This document shows positions 17,340-24,611 of a DNA stretch of 64,000 nt, in pieces. Positions within the stretch are counted from its first letter, which is position 1; each line of letters opens with the position of its first letter. The notes under the pieces were generated by a model that saw only the letters and a program-made list of their open reading frames with translations, did not search any database and was not told the origin of the DNA. A program made the position numbers and the translations under genes. This DNA comes from Bacillota bacterium (lineage in GTDB: Bacteria; Bacillota; Clostridia; Tissierellales; Sedimentibacteraceae): assembly GCA_023453025.1 (NCBI GenBank), contig JAEXUD010000006.1:103626-167625 (forward strand). The letters are read 5' to 3'.

Positions 17340-17527
17340 GGGCTACAATAATAAAAACTTTAAAATCACTGTAATATTGCCGGAATAAGAGTACATAATC
17401 CTGTACGATCATATTTTTAAAAGATACTGACATTTCATTACAAGAATATATACATTTCATTACATCCGACGGCACGATCTAAAATATCTGATATAATGAA
17501 ATAAAAAATAAGAAAGCGGTGGTGCCT
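17340..17527 (+). repeat. agrC tail plus agr promoter, direct repeat copy 2
   Basis: Second copy of 15124-15312, here joined to the intact agrD start codon. It begins within codons for the last residues of agrC (a non-functional 3' scrap) and contains the tandem LytTR site and the -10 TATAAT at 17492-17497. Confidence 0.85.
17430..17497 (+). promoter_or_regulatory. AgrA-responsive promoter of agrDB
   Basis: Direct repeats ACATTTCATTACA at 17430-17442 and 17452-17464 (22-bp period) sit next to a poor -35 (ACGGCA, 17469-17474) and a consensus -10 TATAAT (17492-17497) at 17 bp. A strong -10 with a weak -35 and adjacent LytTR repeats is expected for a promoter that needs phosphorylated AgrA. Confidence 0.72.
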
Positions 17528-17671
17528 ATGAAAAAGTATATGTTGAAGTTTTCAAAATGCTTAGCTGTTTTAGCGCTGATGGTTACAGCCTTGAATGTTA
17601 ATACAACCTGCTTGTTCGTCGCTCATCAGCCAAAGCTGCCGGCGGGAGCAAATAAGCTTCGTAAATTTTAA
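17528..17671 (+). CDS. agrD: AgrD-type autoinducing peptide precursor
   Basis: 47 residues with the tripartite AgrD design. A basic amphipathic N-terminal leader (MKKYMLKFSKCLAVLALMV) precedes the core TTCLFVA with C28, and then a charged tail beginning with the conserved Pro of HQPKLP and ending LRKF. By analogy with clostridial AgrDs, a thiolactone ring would form between C28 and the residue four positions on (predicted ring CLFVA, inference). AgrB, encoded immediately downstream, would process it. The start follows AAAGCGGTGG. Its promoter carries the tandem LytTR repeats, giving a positive-feedback loop. Confidence 0.88.
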   Translation: MKKYMLKFSKCLAVLALMVTALNVNTTCLFVAHQPKLPAGANKLRKF

Positions 17672-17673
17672 TT

Positions 17674-18228
17674 ATGTATGGTGTTTGTGAAAAGGCAGCA
17701 GTCCTAATGGTGCAAAATGAAATAATATCCTCAGAAGACAAGGAAATATATGTATACGGACTTGAGCAGGGTTTTATACTCTTGGTCAATATACTTACCA
17801 CATTGCTGATAGGGTTTTTGTTTAATAAAGTCTTAGAAACAATAGTCTTTCTTGTGACATATATACCACTAAGGATATATGCGGGAGGATATCACGCAAG
17901 AACACAGCTAAGGTGCTATATCAGTTCTGTAGTATTAATCGTTTCTGCACTTTTGGCAATAGAGTTTATACCATGGACAAACTTTATTGTTATAACGATT
18001 TCAACAATTTCAGGACTGATTATATTTATTCTCTCACCGGTGGAGGATATGAATAAACCACTGGATACTGCTGAAGTAAAGGTGTATGGAAAGAAAGCAA
18101 GGATGATTTTGGGGTTAGAGCTAGTTGTGTTGATTTTGTTGATGGTTTTTGGAGTGGAAAATGTTGCTGAGTGTGTGTCAACTTCATTGTTAGTGATGAG
18201 TGCAATGTTGATTTTGGGTAAATCTTGA
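17674..18228 (+). CDS. agrB: AgrB peptide-processing membrane protease
   Basis: 184 residues with five to six hydrophobic segments. The AgrB active-site pair is present with the right 7-residue spacing: H74 in YAGGYHA and C81 in RCYISS (compare H77/C84 in Staphylococcus aureus AgrB). It cleaves the C-terminal tail of AgrD and forms the cyclic thiolactone at the membrane. It begins 2 nt after the agrD stop, so the two are translationally linked. The exact start is uncertain, because the first 11 residues contain a second in-frame ATG (residue 12). It appears intact. Confidence 0.92.
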   Translation: MYGVCEKAAVLMVQNEIISSEDKEIYVYGLEQGFILLVNILTTLLIGFLFNKVLETIVFLVTYIPLRIYAGGYHARTQLRCYISSVVLIVSALLAIEFIPWTNFIVITISTISGLIIFILSPVEDMNKPLDTAEVKVYGKKARMILGLELVVLILLMVFGVENVAECVSTSLLVMSAMLILGKS

Positions 18229-18245
18229 AGTAGTTAAATAAATTA

Positions 18246-18276
18246 ATAGGCTAATGTAGATATTATGTTATTAGCC
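18246..18276 (+). terminator. Hairpin downstream of agrB
   Basis: AGGCTAAT pairs with ATTAGCCT around an 11-13-nt loop, with only weak T content after it. It could reduce read-through from agrDB into the secreted-protein genes that follow. Confidence 0.4.
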
Positions 18277-18301
18277 TCTGGTTTTAAAGGGGGAAGGGTA
18301 A

Positions 18302-18772
18302 ATGAAAAAATACATAATTATAGTCGTAATCCTTGTCCTTGCCATTATCTTAGTAATTTTACAACTAAATAAATCTAGGGAGAGAAATATGAGTGTTTTA
18401 GAATCCCCCTCAACAATAGATCAATCACGAATAAATGTCATTGAAAATGTAGAATTGACTTCTACTTCGAAAGATGCTGAAATAATTGGTTTCAAAATAA
18501 TTAATAGTGCACAAATTACTATTTATTACGGAGAAGAAACAATCTTTGAGAAAGAGCATAATGACTCTTGGTATAGAATATGGCCTACAAAGGAGCTTTT
18601 TTTCTTAAGTATATTAAATGTATTATTGCCTGATCAAGAGGCTAGATTTATATTAGACTTAAGTTATTGGCAACCAATCTTGATTGGAAGATATAGAGTA
18701 CTAAAAAGAATATCAATCCAAGAAGAATTCAAGGACTTTTATTATCTAAGTTGTGAATTCTCAATAAACTGA
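18302..18772 (+). CDS. Membrane-anchored immunoglobulin-like (Big_14-type) protein
   Basis: 156 residues. An N-terminal hydrophobic segment (residues 4-22) ends without a lipobox, so it is a signal anchor. The rest alternates strands. The pattern of a central tryptophan (NDSWYRIWP), an aspartate-rich loop, GRYRVLKRIS and a terminal LSCEFSI strand resembles the Big_14 domain found in clostridial and bacillar surface proteins. The role is unknown. GGGGGAAGG precedes the ATG. The gene ends 21 nt before the protease gene, suggesting an operon and possibly a protease partner or inhibitor (inference). Confidence 0.65.
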   Translation: MKKYIIIVVILVLAIILVILQLNKSRERNMSVLESPSTIDQSRINVIENVELTSTSKDAEIIGFKIINSAQITIYYGEETIFEKEHNDSWYRIWPTKELFFLSILNVLLPDQEARFILDLSYWQPILIGRYRVLKRISIQEEFKDFYYLSCEFSIN

Positions 18773-18793
18773 TAGGAAAAGGAGACTATTATA

Positions 18794-20107
18794 ATGAAAA
18801 AAAGTTTATTTATAGTATTGTTATTAATTTTATGTTTAGTAACGTCCTCTGTTGTATATGCCAATGCTGATATAGAAATGGAACATGTAGCGTTGCCAGC
18901 ACTTGACCCATTAAATATGAGCAAGGAAGAATTAGCTATTTATGAACAAGCTCTAGCTCAGTATGATGGTGCAATAATTAATGATAGGTTGATGACTGCT
19001 TTTAAAGAAGAATTTGGGGAAAAGGATGGATTCCCGGCAAGATATCCGGATAATTTTGCAGGCACGTATTTAAACGAAAACGGTCAATTAGTTATTCAAG
19101 TAAATAGTGATCTGGATATAAAATTGCTGAATGCAGATTATTCTAGTTACATTGATATAATGGAAATAAAAGAATGCGATGACGCCTTTAAGGCAGATAG
19201 GGTTTCAGATGTAGTTGTTTACGAACAGGTAGAATATTCCTTAAATCAGTTAAACGATATGATGAATGATGTCATAAAAACGGCAAGTAAGGATTTTCCA
19301 GTTATGAGCGGTTATGTAGATACATTGAATAATAGCATAGTATTAGAAATTGAACAGGAAGTATATGACAAAGCAGATGATATAGATGCTAAAATTGATC
19401 TATATATAAGAACTGAATATCCTGAAAAAGAAATTCCACTTATAATTCAACCCACTAGAATAACGAAGCTTACAGCCAATCATCTTGGGGGTCAAGGCTA
19501 TTATTATCATGGAAATAATGGTGCAGCAACACTTGGTTTTACAGGTTGGTATAATGGAGATCGCTCATATATATCTTGTGGTCATAACTCTTCATTTTCA
19601 GCAGGTGATGCCGCGAGATATGGTTCTGCTACGATTGGAAATGTCACCATTAAGCAATGGGAAAGCAATACTGCAGGTGATTGGTCGATTATCAGACTAA
19701 ATTCGAGTGAAACAATTTCTGGACTTATTAAGCAAAATTACTCTGGTACAATAACAGGAAAAATTAAGTCTCGTACTAACACACCGACTAGGAATCAAAT
19801 CGTATATACTTTTGGACATACAACGCAAACATGGTCTTCTTATCGAGTAACCAATGTTTCTGTGTCTACAACCAATTTTGATTCCTATGCATACAAATAC
19901 TATACCACTAGAGCGATGACAGAAACGGAGCTATTAACTGGGACATTTTGCGCTGAAGGAGACAGTGGTGGACCTATTGTGATTGTAACTACTGGTGGTT
20001 TTTCAGCTTTGGGAACACTTCATTGCAGTTCAACTGTTGATGATATTATGTATTTTTCTCCAATGACTCATTTACCAAGCAATTTTGCGGTAGAAATTGG
20101 TTATTAA
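18794..20107 (+). CDS. Secreted trypsin-like (S1) serine protease with propeptide
   Basis: 437 residues. A signal peptide covers residues 1-24 (VVYANA). An acidic propeptide of about 200 residues comes next, and a chymotrypsin-fold domain fills the C-terminal half. The catalytic triad is visible: H264 in SCGHNS, D296 in AGDWSIIR and S391 in EGDSGGP. C262/C(TFC) and the late CSS are consistent with disulfides. The layout recalls alpha-lytic/streptogrisin-like S1 proteases. It lies directly downstream of agrDB and an Ig-like gene, so quorum-controlled secretion is plausible but not shown. AAAAGGAG precedes the ATG. Confidence 0.9.
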   Translation: MKKSLFIVLLLILCLVTSSVVYANADIEMEHVALPALDPLNMSKEELAIYEQALAQYDGAIINDRLMTAFKEEFGEKDGFPARYPDNFAGTYLNENGQLVIQVNSDLDIKLLNADYSSYIDIMEIKECDDAFKADRVSDVVVYEQVEYSLNQLNDMMNDVIKTASKDFPVMSGYVDTLNNSIVLEIEQEVYDKADDIDAKIDLYIRTEYPEKEIPLIIQPTRITKLTANHLGGQGYYYHGNNGAATLGFTGWYNGDRSYISCGHNSSFSAGDAARYGSATIGNVTIKQWESNTAGDWSIIRLNSSETISGLIKQNYSGTITGKIKSRTNTPTRNQIVYTFGHTTQTWSSYRVTNVSVSTTNFDSYAYKYYTTRAMTETELLTGTFCAEGDSGGPIVIVTTGGFSALGTLHCSSTVDDIMYFSPMTHLPSNFAVEIGY

Positions 20108-20183
20108 CATTAATTAAATTGTAAGTATTTTACAGGCGCAAAGCTCTAATTATGTAGGCGTAAGCGCCAAAATCCACATCAAA

Positions 20184-20235
20184 AAAGCCCGTCACTAGCT
20201 TGAAACCAATCCAAGCTAGTGACGGGCTTTGAAAG
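20184..20235. terminator. 19-bp perfect hairpin downstream of the protease
   Basis: AAAGCCCGTCACTAGCTTG (20184-20202) pairs perfectly with 20212-20230 around a 9-nt loop, flanked by A and T runs. A strong, probably bidirectional terminator. The stretch 20236-20366 has no recognised gene. Confidence 0.75.
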
Positions 20236-20366
20236 GTCGGGGATATTATCTATTATTAAAGAATGCCAAGGGGACGGCAGACTGCGCAATATCGCATATT
20301 TATTTCCCCCAAAAAATCATTTTAATACTTAAATTATGACAAATTGTGAATGTCAATTAATTTTTT

Positions 20367-21260
20367 ATGCATGGAAACTGCATTAGAAAAACAAATATTG
20401 ACATATAGTATGGAGCAATACCTTCCTTTTTGTTTCCTGTTTTAGTGTTTATGCTTTTCATTAAACTGAGTTTTATTTCAGGAGGCTTTATAAAAACGCT
20501 TATTTATTATGATGATTTGCTGCCGATGGGAATACTAGCTGGATCTATATGTGCTATAATATTGGGATTACTGTATGTTGTCGCGTATATTAAGAGGGAG
20601 AAAAGAATCAATTTGCTTATGGAGCGCAGGAAACAGCCTGTTGTAAAGACTCACAGAATACTTGAATGGTGCATGATTGCAATAATTACTATAAGTTTTT
20701 TAATTATTTTAGTTCAAGTTGATAAAGTAAAGCGGATTCATTCCATTCCGTTGGACAAATATACGCTCAACATAAAAATTCCTCTTATGGAGCAAATTTC
20801 TCCTGAAGAGTGGGCTGCTGCGAAATTGACGCAGAAAAAATATGATCCAAATGAGATAATTCGCTGCTTTGCAACAGAAGAAAGCCGCTACGTTGCCCCT
20901 ACACTACTAAATATTGAGCAGTACGGGGACACGGTGCAAGATACGACGGATACTTATGAGGAGAGCTTTGGATATAGAGAGCTATTTGGATATGATGTTA
21001 ATTATTATGAAATGAGAAACGAAGGATTAGCGGTTCGTTATGTGGAAGAATTGTGCAGGGATATAGATTATGAAAAAATGACTGCCATACATGTGGATGG
21101 TTTTGAAAGTGCCTCATATTTCTTAAAAAGGAATTATCAAAACAGAAAAATAGAAAACATTGTGCTCAGATCGGGAAATATTGTTATAACCGCTATGTAC
21201 TACGGTTCAGGCAGCCTGCTTGATTCAGTCCATCATTTTTCAATGGCAGTTCCCCAATAA
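20367..21260 (+). pseudogene. DUF2812-type membrane protein, N-terminus missing, frameshifted
   Basis: Homology with the gene at 5381 starts at ATGCATGGAAACTGCATT (20367). The first frame reads METALEKQILTYSMEQYLPF then stops; the continuation FLFPVLVFMLFIKLSF is in another frame (open from 20430), so a frameshift in the T run near 20425 divides the protein. The second part, 276 codons, has two membrane segments (about 5-25 and 30-52), a third near 75-95 and the extracellular C-terminus shared with 5381-5992. The DUF2812 N-terminal domain is absent. The gene is probably dead. Confidence 0.7.
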
Positions 21261-21374
21261 GGAATATCAAGGAGAATGTCAAAGGGTCAATATGGTACTA
21301 TATTTCCTCATACGATTTACGAGTACAATTATTTTAGTTAAATTATAAAACAAACTATAACAAATATCATGTTG

Positions 21375-21465
21375 TTGGTTTTTGTTTTGAATCGAATTGC
21401 TTATATAACGGGTACATAATTTAGGAGGTGTTTGCTATATCTGATTACAAATATTTTTTTCTCTC
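21375..21465 (+). pseudogene. 5' leader and first codons of a third DUF2812 copy
   Basis: Matches 5340-5440: TTTTTGTTTTGAAT, GCTTATATAACGG, AGGAGGTGTTTG and ATATCTGATTACAAATATTTT. Homology stops after about ten codons. As in copy 1, the codon at the expected start is ATA. Confidence 0.65.
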
Positions 21466-21468
21466 AAT

Positions 21469-21615
21469 TTTAAAACAGGCAGTTATAAAACACTAATAGG
21501 ATTAAAAGAAAATACAGTCCTTGAAATTTGCACTTATAATGAAGAATATGTGATTTTAAGAATATCTGAAGATGAATGGAAAACATGTCAATTATATTAT
21601 ATGCTCAAAATCTAA
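21469..21615 (+). pseudogene. Orphan C-terminal coding fragment
   Basis: A frame of 48 codons without a start (FKTGSYKTLIGLKENTVLEI... ending YYMLKI). It is protein-like in composition but truncated at the junction with the DUF2812 leader and not recognised. From 21616 to 21712 nothing is seen. Confidence 0.35.
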
Positions 21616-21712
21616 TGGTTTATAATGGGAATATAGTGCTCTTTGAAAAATACTTAATCCCCTATCCTTGCGATACTTTCTTATGTGTTGCATATGGTTA
21701 CATATTTAATGA

Positions 21713-22012
21713 ATGAATATTAATACCTTAAAAGCGCATAATTATCGAAATTTTTTTGACTTAGGCCTTTTAATAAAAACCTGTATATTTCAATGAAAAA
21801 CTTTCGCCCAAAATAAATTTTTCAAGGCTTTGAAAAGATAAAGCAGAAAATGTCGCAGACTACGTAAAACATTTTTGCATAAATATGGTTACCATATATC
21901 TCTTGCTGCCGCACATAATTTTTTTAACATAAGAAACTTCCTTTGCTTTGATGTACAACCCATAGTATGCAGCAATGAAGGTTTTGCTACAAAAACTAAA
22001 TAAGATGGGGTA
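21713..22012. repeat. 290-bp repeat C, copy 1
   Basis: About 290 bp nearly identical to 28086-28372 (shared words GCATAATTATCGAAA, CCTGTATATTTCAAT, TTCGCCCAAAATAAA, GCAGAAAATGTCGCA and ACCCATAGTATGCAGCAATG). Stops occur in all frames, and no RNA family is recognised. On the minus strand an AAGGAGG-like site precedes a short frame interrupted by TAG, so it could be a decayed gene. Confidence 0.7.
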
Positions 22013-22147
22013 ATATTTGTGATATTAATGCACGAATTGGTACAGCGTATGGTTTAGCGGTATATGATTTGATTTAAATCTTAACATATGATAACAATAT
22101 ATTATATATTTATTCTAAATCTTCAAAGATTGTGGTAAGGTGATTAT

Positions 22148-22354
22148 ATGAATCAAAAAAATTCTATTAGTTTCATTGACTTTGTCTTAGTAATTATTAT
22201 CATATTCTATATGGAATATAGAATATGCATGGATTTATTAGAAATATATATTTCAGTAAGAGTGTTAAAGAGGCTGTTAACAGAAATAACGGTCATAAAA
22301 GACTTATACTCTAAGGAGCAGAATCTATGGGTACAATTATTTTTAGTTTTTTAG
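22148..22354 (+). pseudogene. Composite frame containing an agrC 3' scrap
   Basis: A 68-codon frame starting MNQKNSISFIDFVLVIIII with one hydrophobic segment. Its later part (22257-22303) is derived from the agrC 3' end (AGTGTTAAAGAGGCTGTTAA and ATAACGGTCAT) read in another frame. It therefore looks like a chance fusion at a rearrangement junction, though GTAAGGTG upstream of the ATG leaves expression possible. Confidence 0.4.
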
Positions 22355-22530
22355 CAGTTGTTTTTTTTATTATATTTATTAAAGTATTATCATATTTTAG
22401 TTTTTCGATATCTCCAATGTCTAATGTTGTACAGCTTTTTGTTATTATAATAGTTATTATTCCGCTTTCGTTAATATGTTCTAAAAAATTAATAGAATTA
22501 ATCAAAAATAATGACAAAGAGAAGTACTAA
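22327..22530 (+). CDS. Small two-TM membrane protein
   Basis: 67 residues: two hydrophobic segments (about 3-22 and 36-55) joined by a short loop, and a charged tail ending NNDKEKY. TAAGGAG lies 7 nt upstream of the ATG. No family recognised. It follows an agrC remnant, and may be a remnant itself, but the frame, ribosome site and protein-like composition support a real gene. Confidence 0.5.
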   Translation: MGTIIFSFLAVVFFIIFIKVLSYFSFSISPMSNVVQLFVIIIVIIPLSLICSKKLIELIKNNDKEKY

Positions 22531-22599
22531 ATAACGAGGAATGACATGGGAGAGTCAGATTGTGTAAGCGCAAGCAGAGTACAAGTTTAGTGATACTTA

Positions 22600-22860
22600 A
22601 TTATATTTTATACAAAAATAGTATAAATCTGCAAAATAAGATTTTAATCAAAAATCCCATGATTCCAACGAAAAATCTTACTCATTTATCTAAAAATGTT
22701 CACTCATGGTTCCACACGTGCGAAAGGTTACCTTTCGTGTATTTTTAGCTGCATGCACATTGGATAAATATGCACACTTAATACGTAGAACGTGAAGTTC
22801 ATACCTATTATATGCTTGTCTTTACAGAATGATACAACATAAAATACGGAAGGGGAAAAA
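22600..22860. repeat. Repeated intergenic block B, copy 2
   Basis: Second full copy of the block at 6170-6430, with the same order of words (CAAAATAAGATT, CCAACGAAAAATCTT, CCACACGTGCGAAA, CATGCACATTGGATAAATATG and GCTTGTCTTTACAGAATGATA). Confidence 0.65.
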
Positions 22861-22872
22861 TGTATTAATGTT

Positions 22873-22918
22873 TATGTAAGGGATGTGTATTAACCTACAT
22901 CCCTTACATAATTCTTTT
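22873..22918. terminator. 14-bp hairpin terminator
   Basis: TATGTAAGGGATGT (22873-22886) pairs perfectly with ACATCCCTTACATA (22897-22910), followed by ATTCTTTTTTT. It closes the rightward rearranged region, before the leftward YjiH gene. Confidence 0.75.
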
Positions 22919-23014
22919 TTTGTATACATAAATATAAATAAAGAGCATGACATTGGAAACAAAAATTCATGATTCTGGTTTAAAGGCAGACAACCTGAAG
23001 CACAATTTAAATTA

Positions 23015-24322
23015 TTAGAATATTAGCATTCCCACTAATGCTGCCATTATTATTGATAATATAGTTCTTTCAACCCATATAATAACTAATTCTTTAATTG
23101 AAACGGGTATTTCTGTAGATAATATACATGGAATTGATGCGGAGAAAAACAGTACTGATGATACTGAGCATACGCCAACTACATATTTTGAAAGTATTGG
23201 AGCATTTGCAATAATTCCTGCCGGCAAAAACATTTCTGCTATTCCTACAGCTAAAGCTTTCGCTGTAAGCATAGCTTCAGGCAATTGCATAAGCGCTGTA
23301 AATGGATAGAATATATATCCTATAATATCAAATACAGGAGTATAGGTTGCTAACAATAAGCCTAGCAAACCAATGGACATAATAGTAGGTAATATATTGC
23401 TTACCATATTAATACCGTCTTTCAAATTAATCCATATATTATTTATAATGTTTCCTGAATTGCGAGACACCCTCATAGCTTCATTCCAAGCAACATTTAA
23501 ACGATTTTCAGTTACTATTACTTCTGGATCTCCGCTTCCTGTAACATAGTCATCACTTTTTTTGCTGATTGGATATATACGTACTGTAACGGCAGTAGCT
23601 ATGAATGTAATAATTAAGGTTGACCAGAAATATAAATTCCAGTTTTCCATAAGCCCTAATGTTTTAGCAACTATTACCATAAATGTAGCAGATACTGTTG
23701 AAAATCCTGTTGCTATAATTATTGCTTCTTTTTTAGTATATTTGCCTTCTAAATATACTCTGTTTGTTATTAATAATCCTAATGAATAGCTTCCTACAAA
23801 GGATGCAACTGCATCTATTGCAGATCTGCCCGGTGTTTTCCAAACTGGTCTCATTACAGGCTGCATAAGCACTCCTGTAAATTCCATTAGCCCGTACCCG
23901 ATTAGAAAAGAAAGAAATACTGCACCCACAGGTATTAATAACCCCAAAGGTATAACTAATTTATTAAATAAAAAAGGAAATAAATCCGGTGCATATAAAA
24001 ATTCCGGACCAAGATTAAATACGAACATAAATCCTGTAATAATACCTAAAACTTTAAATACTGAAAATACTATTTCTACTGTATTTTTGTTCCAAGTTTT
24101 TTTTATGAATGGTTTAATTCCACCATAAAGCATGATTGCTAATGCAATATAACCTGTTAATCCTCCCAGGATTTGTGTTAATACTGTCACAATGTGGTCT
24201 AATGGTATGGATGTTTTACCGTTAAAAGTAACAGTTATAAAAAACATAAATATTCCTACTGCACTACATAATAAAAACTTTAATTTGTCCTTTGTACTGA
24301 TTGTTTGTTTTTCTGTATTCAT
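23015..24322 (-). CDS. YjiH family membrane protein (nucleoside-recognition/Gate domain)
   Basis: 435 residues from the ATG at 24322, which has GGAGGT upstream; an upstream extension to 24454 lacks a ribosome site and is rich in Tyr/Asn/Lys, so it was not used. Ten or so membrane segments. The sequence resembles YjiH/YjiG-type Gate-domain proteins (IGYGLMEFTGVLMQPVMRPVWKTPGRSAIDAVASF...; conserved EMFLPAG). These are thought to move nucleosides or other small molecules; the substrate is unknown. The neighbouring divergent Cache-type kinase might control it. Confidence 0.82.
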   Translation of the reverse strand: MNTEKQTISTKDKLKFLLCSAVGIFMFFITVTFNGKTSIPLDHIVTVLTQILGGLTGYIALAIMLYGGIKPFIKKTWNKNTVEIVFSVFKVLGIITGFMFVFNLGPEFLYAPDLFPFLFNKLVIPLGLLIPVGAVFLSFLIGYGLMEFTGVLMQPVMRPVWKTPGRSAIDAVASFVGSYSLGLLITNRVYLEGKYTKKEAIIIATGFSTVSATFMVIVAKTLGLMENWNLYFWSTLIITFIATAVTVRIYPISKKSDDYVTGSGDPEVIVTENRLNVAWNEAMRVSRNSGNIINNIWINLKDGINMVSNILPTIMSIGLLGLLLATYTPVFDIIGYIFYPFTALMQLPEAMLTAKALAVGIAEMFLPAGIIANAPILSKYVVGVCSVSSVLFFSASIPCILSTEIPVSIKELVIIWVERTILSIIMAALVGMLIF

Positions 24323-24611
24323 TTTTACCTCCTTCAATATATATTTTTTTTTATTTAAACATATATTAACATTTTTATATTGCAAACGTTGTTTGTACAT
24401 GGTATTTATAATTAATATACATTGTTTGTTTATAAATATATATGAAATATACATAAAACTATTTTATACCACATCTGACCTTAAAATGATATAATAGTTT
24501 TAAATTTTCAATGTGTATTACGGCGCTTTTGACGCCTAATCATAATATAATAAATACATAAAAGTGATTGTTTCAATATTGTAATAATTTTAAAAATATA
24601 TGAGGTAAGAT
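24323..24611. other. Divergent regulatory region yjiH / histidine kinase
   Basis: 289 bp of AT-rich DNA between divergent genes. It must hold both promoters, but no clear -35/-10 pair stands out. Related words AACGTTGTTTGTACATG and ACATTGTTTGTTTATAA occur near 24385 and 24420 and might be a repeated operator half. Confidence 0.35.
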
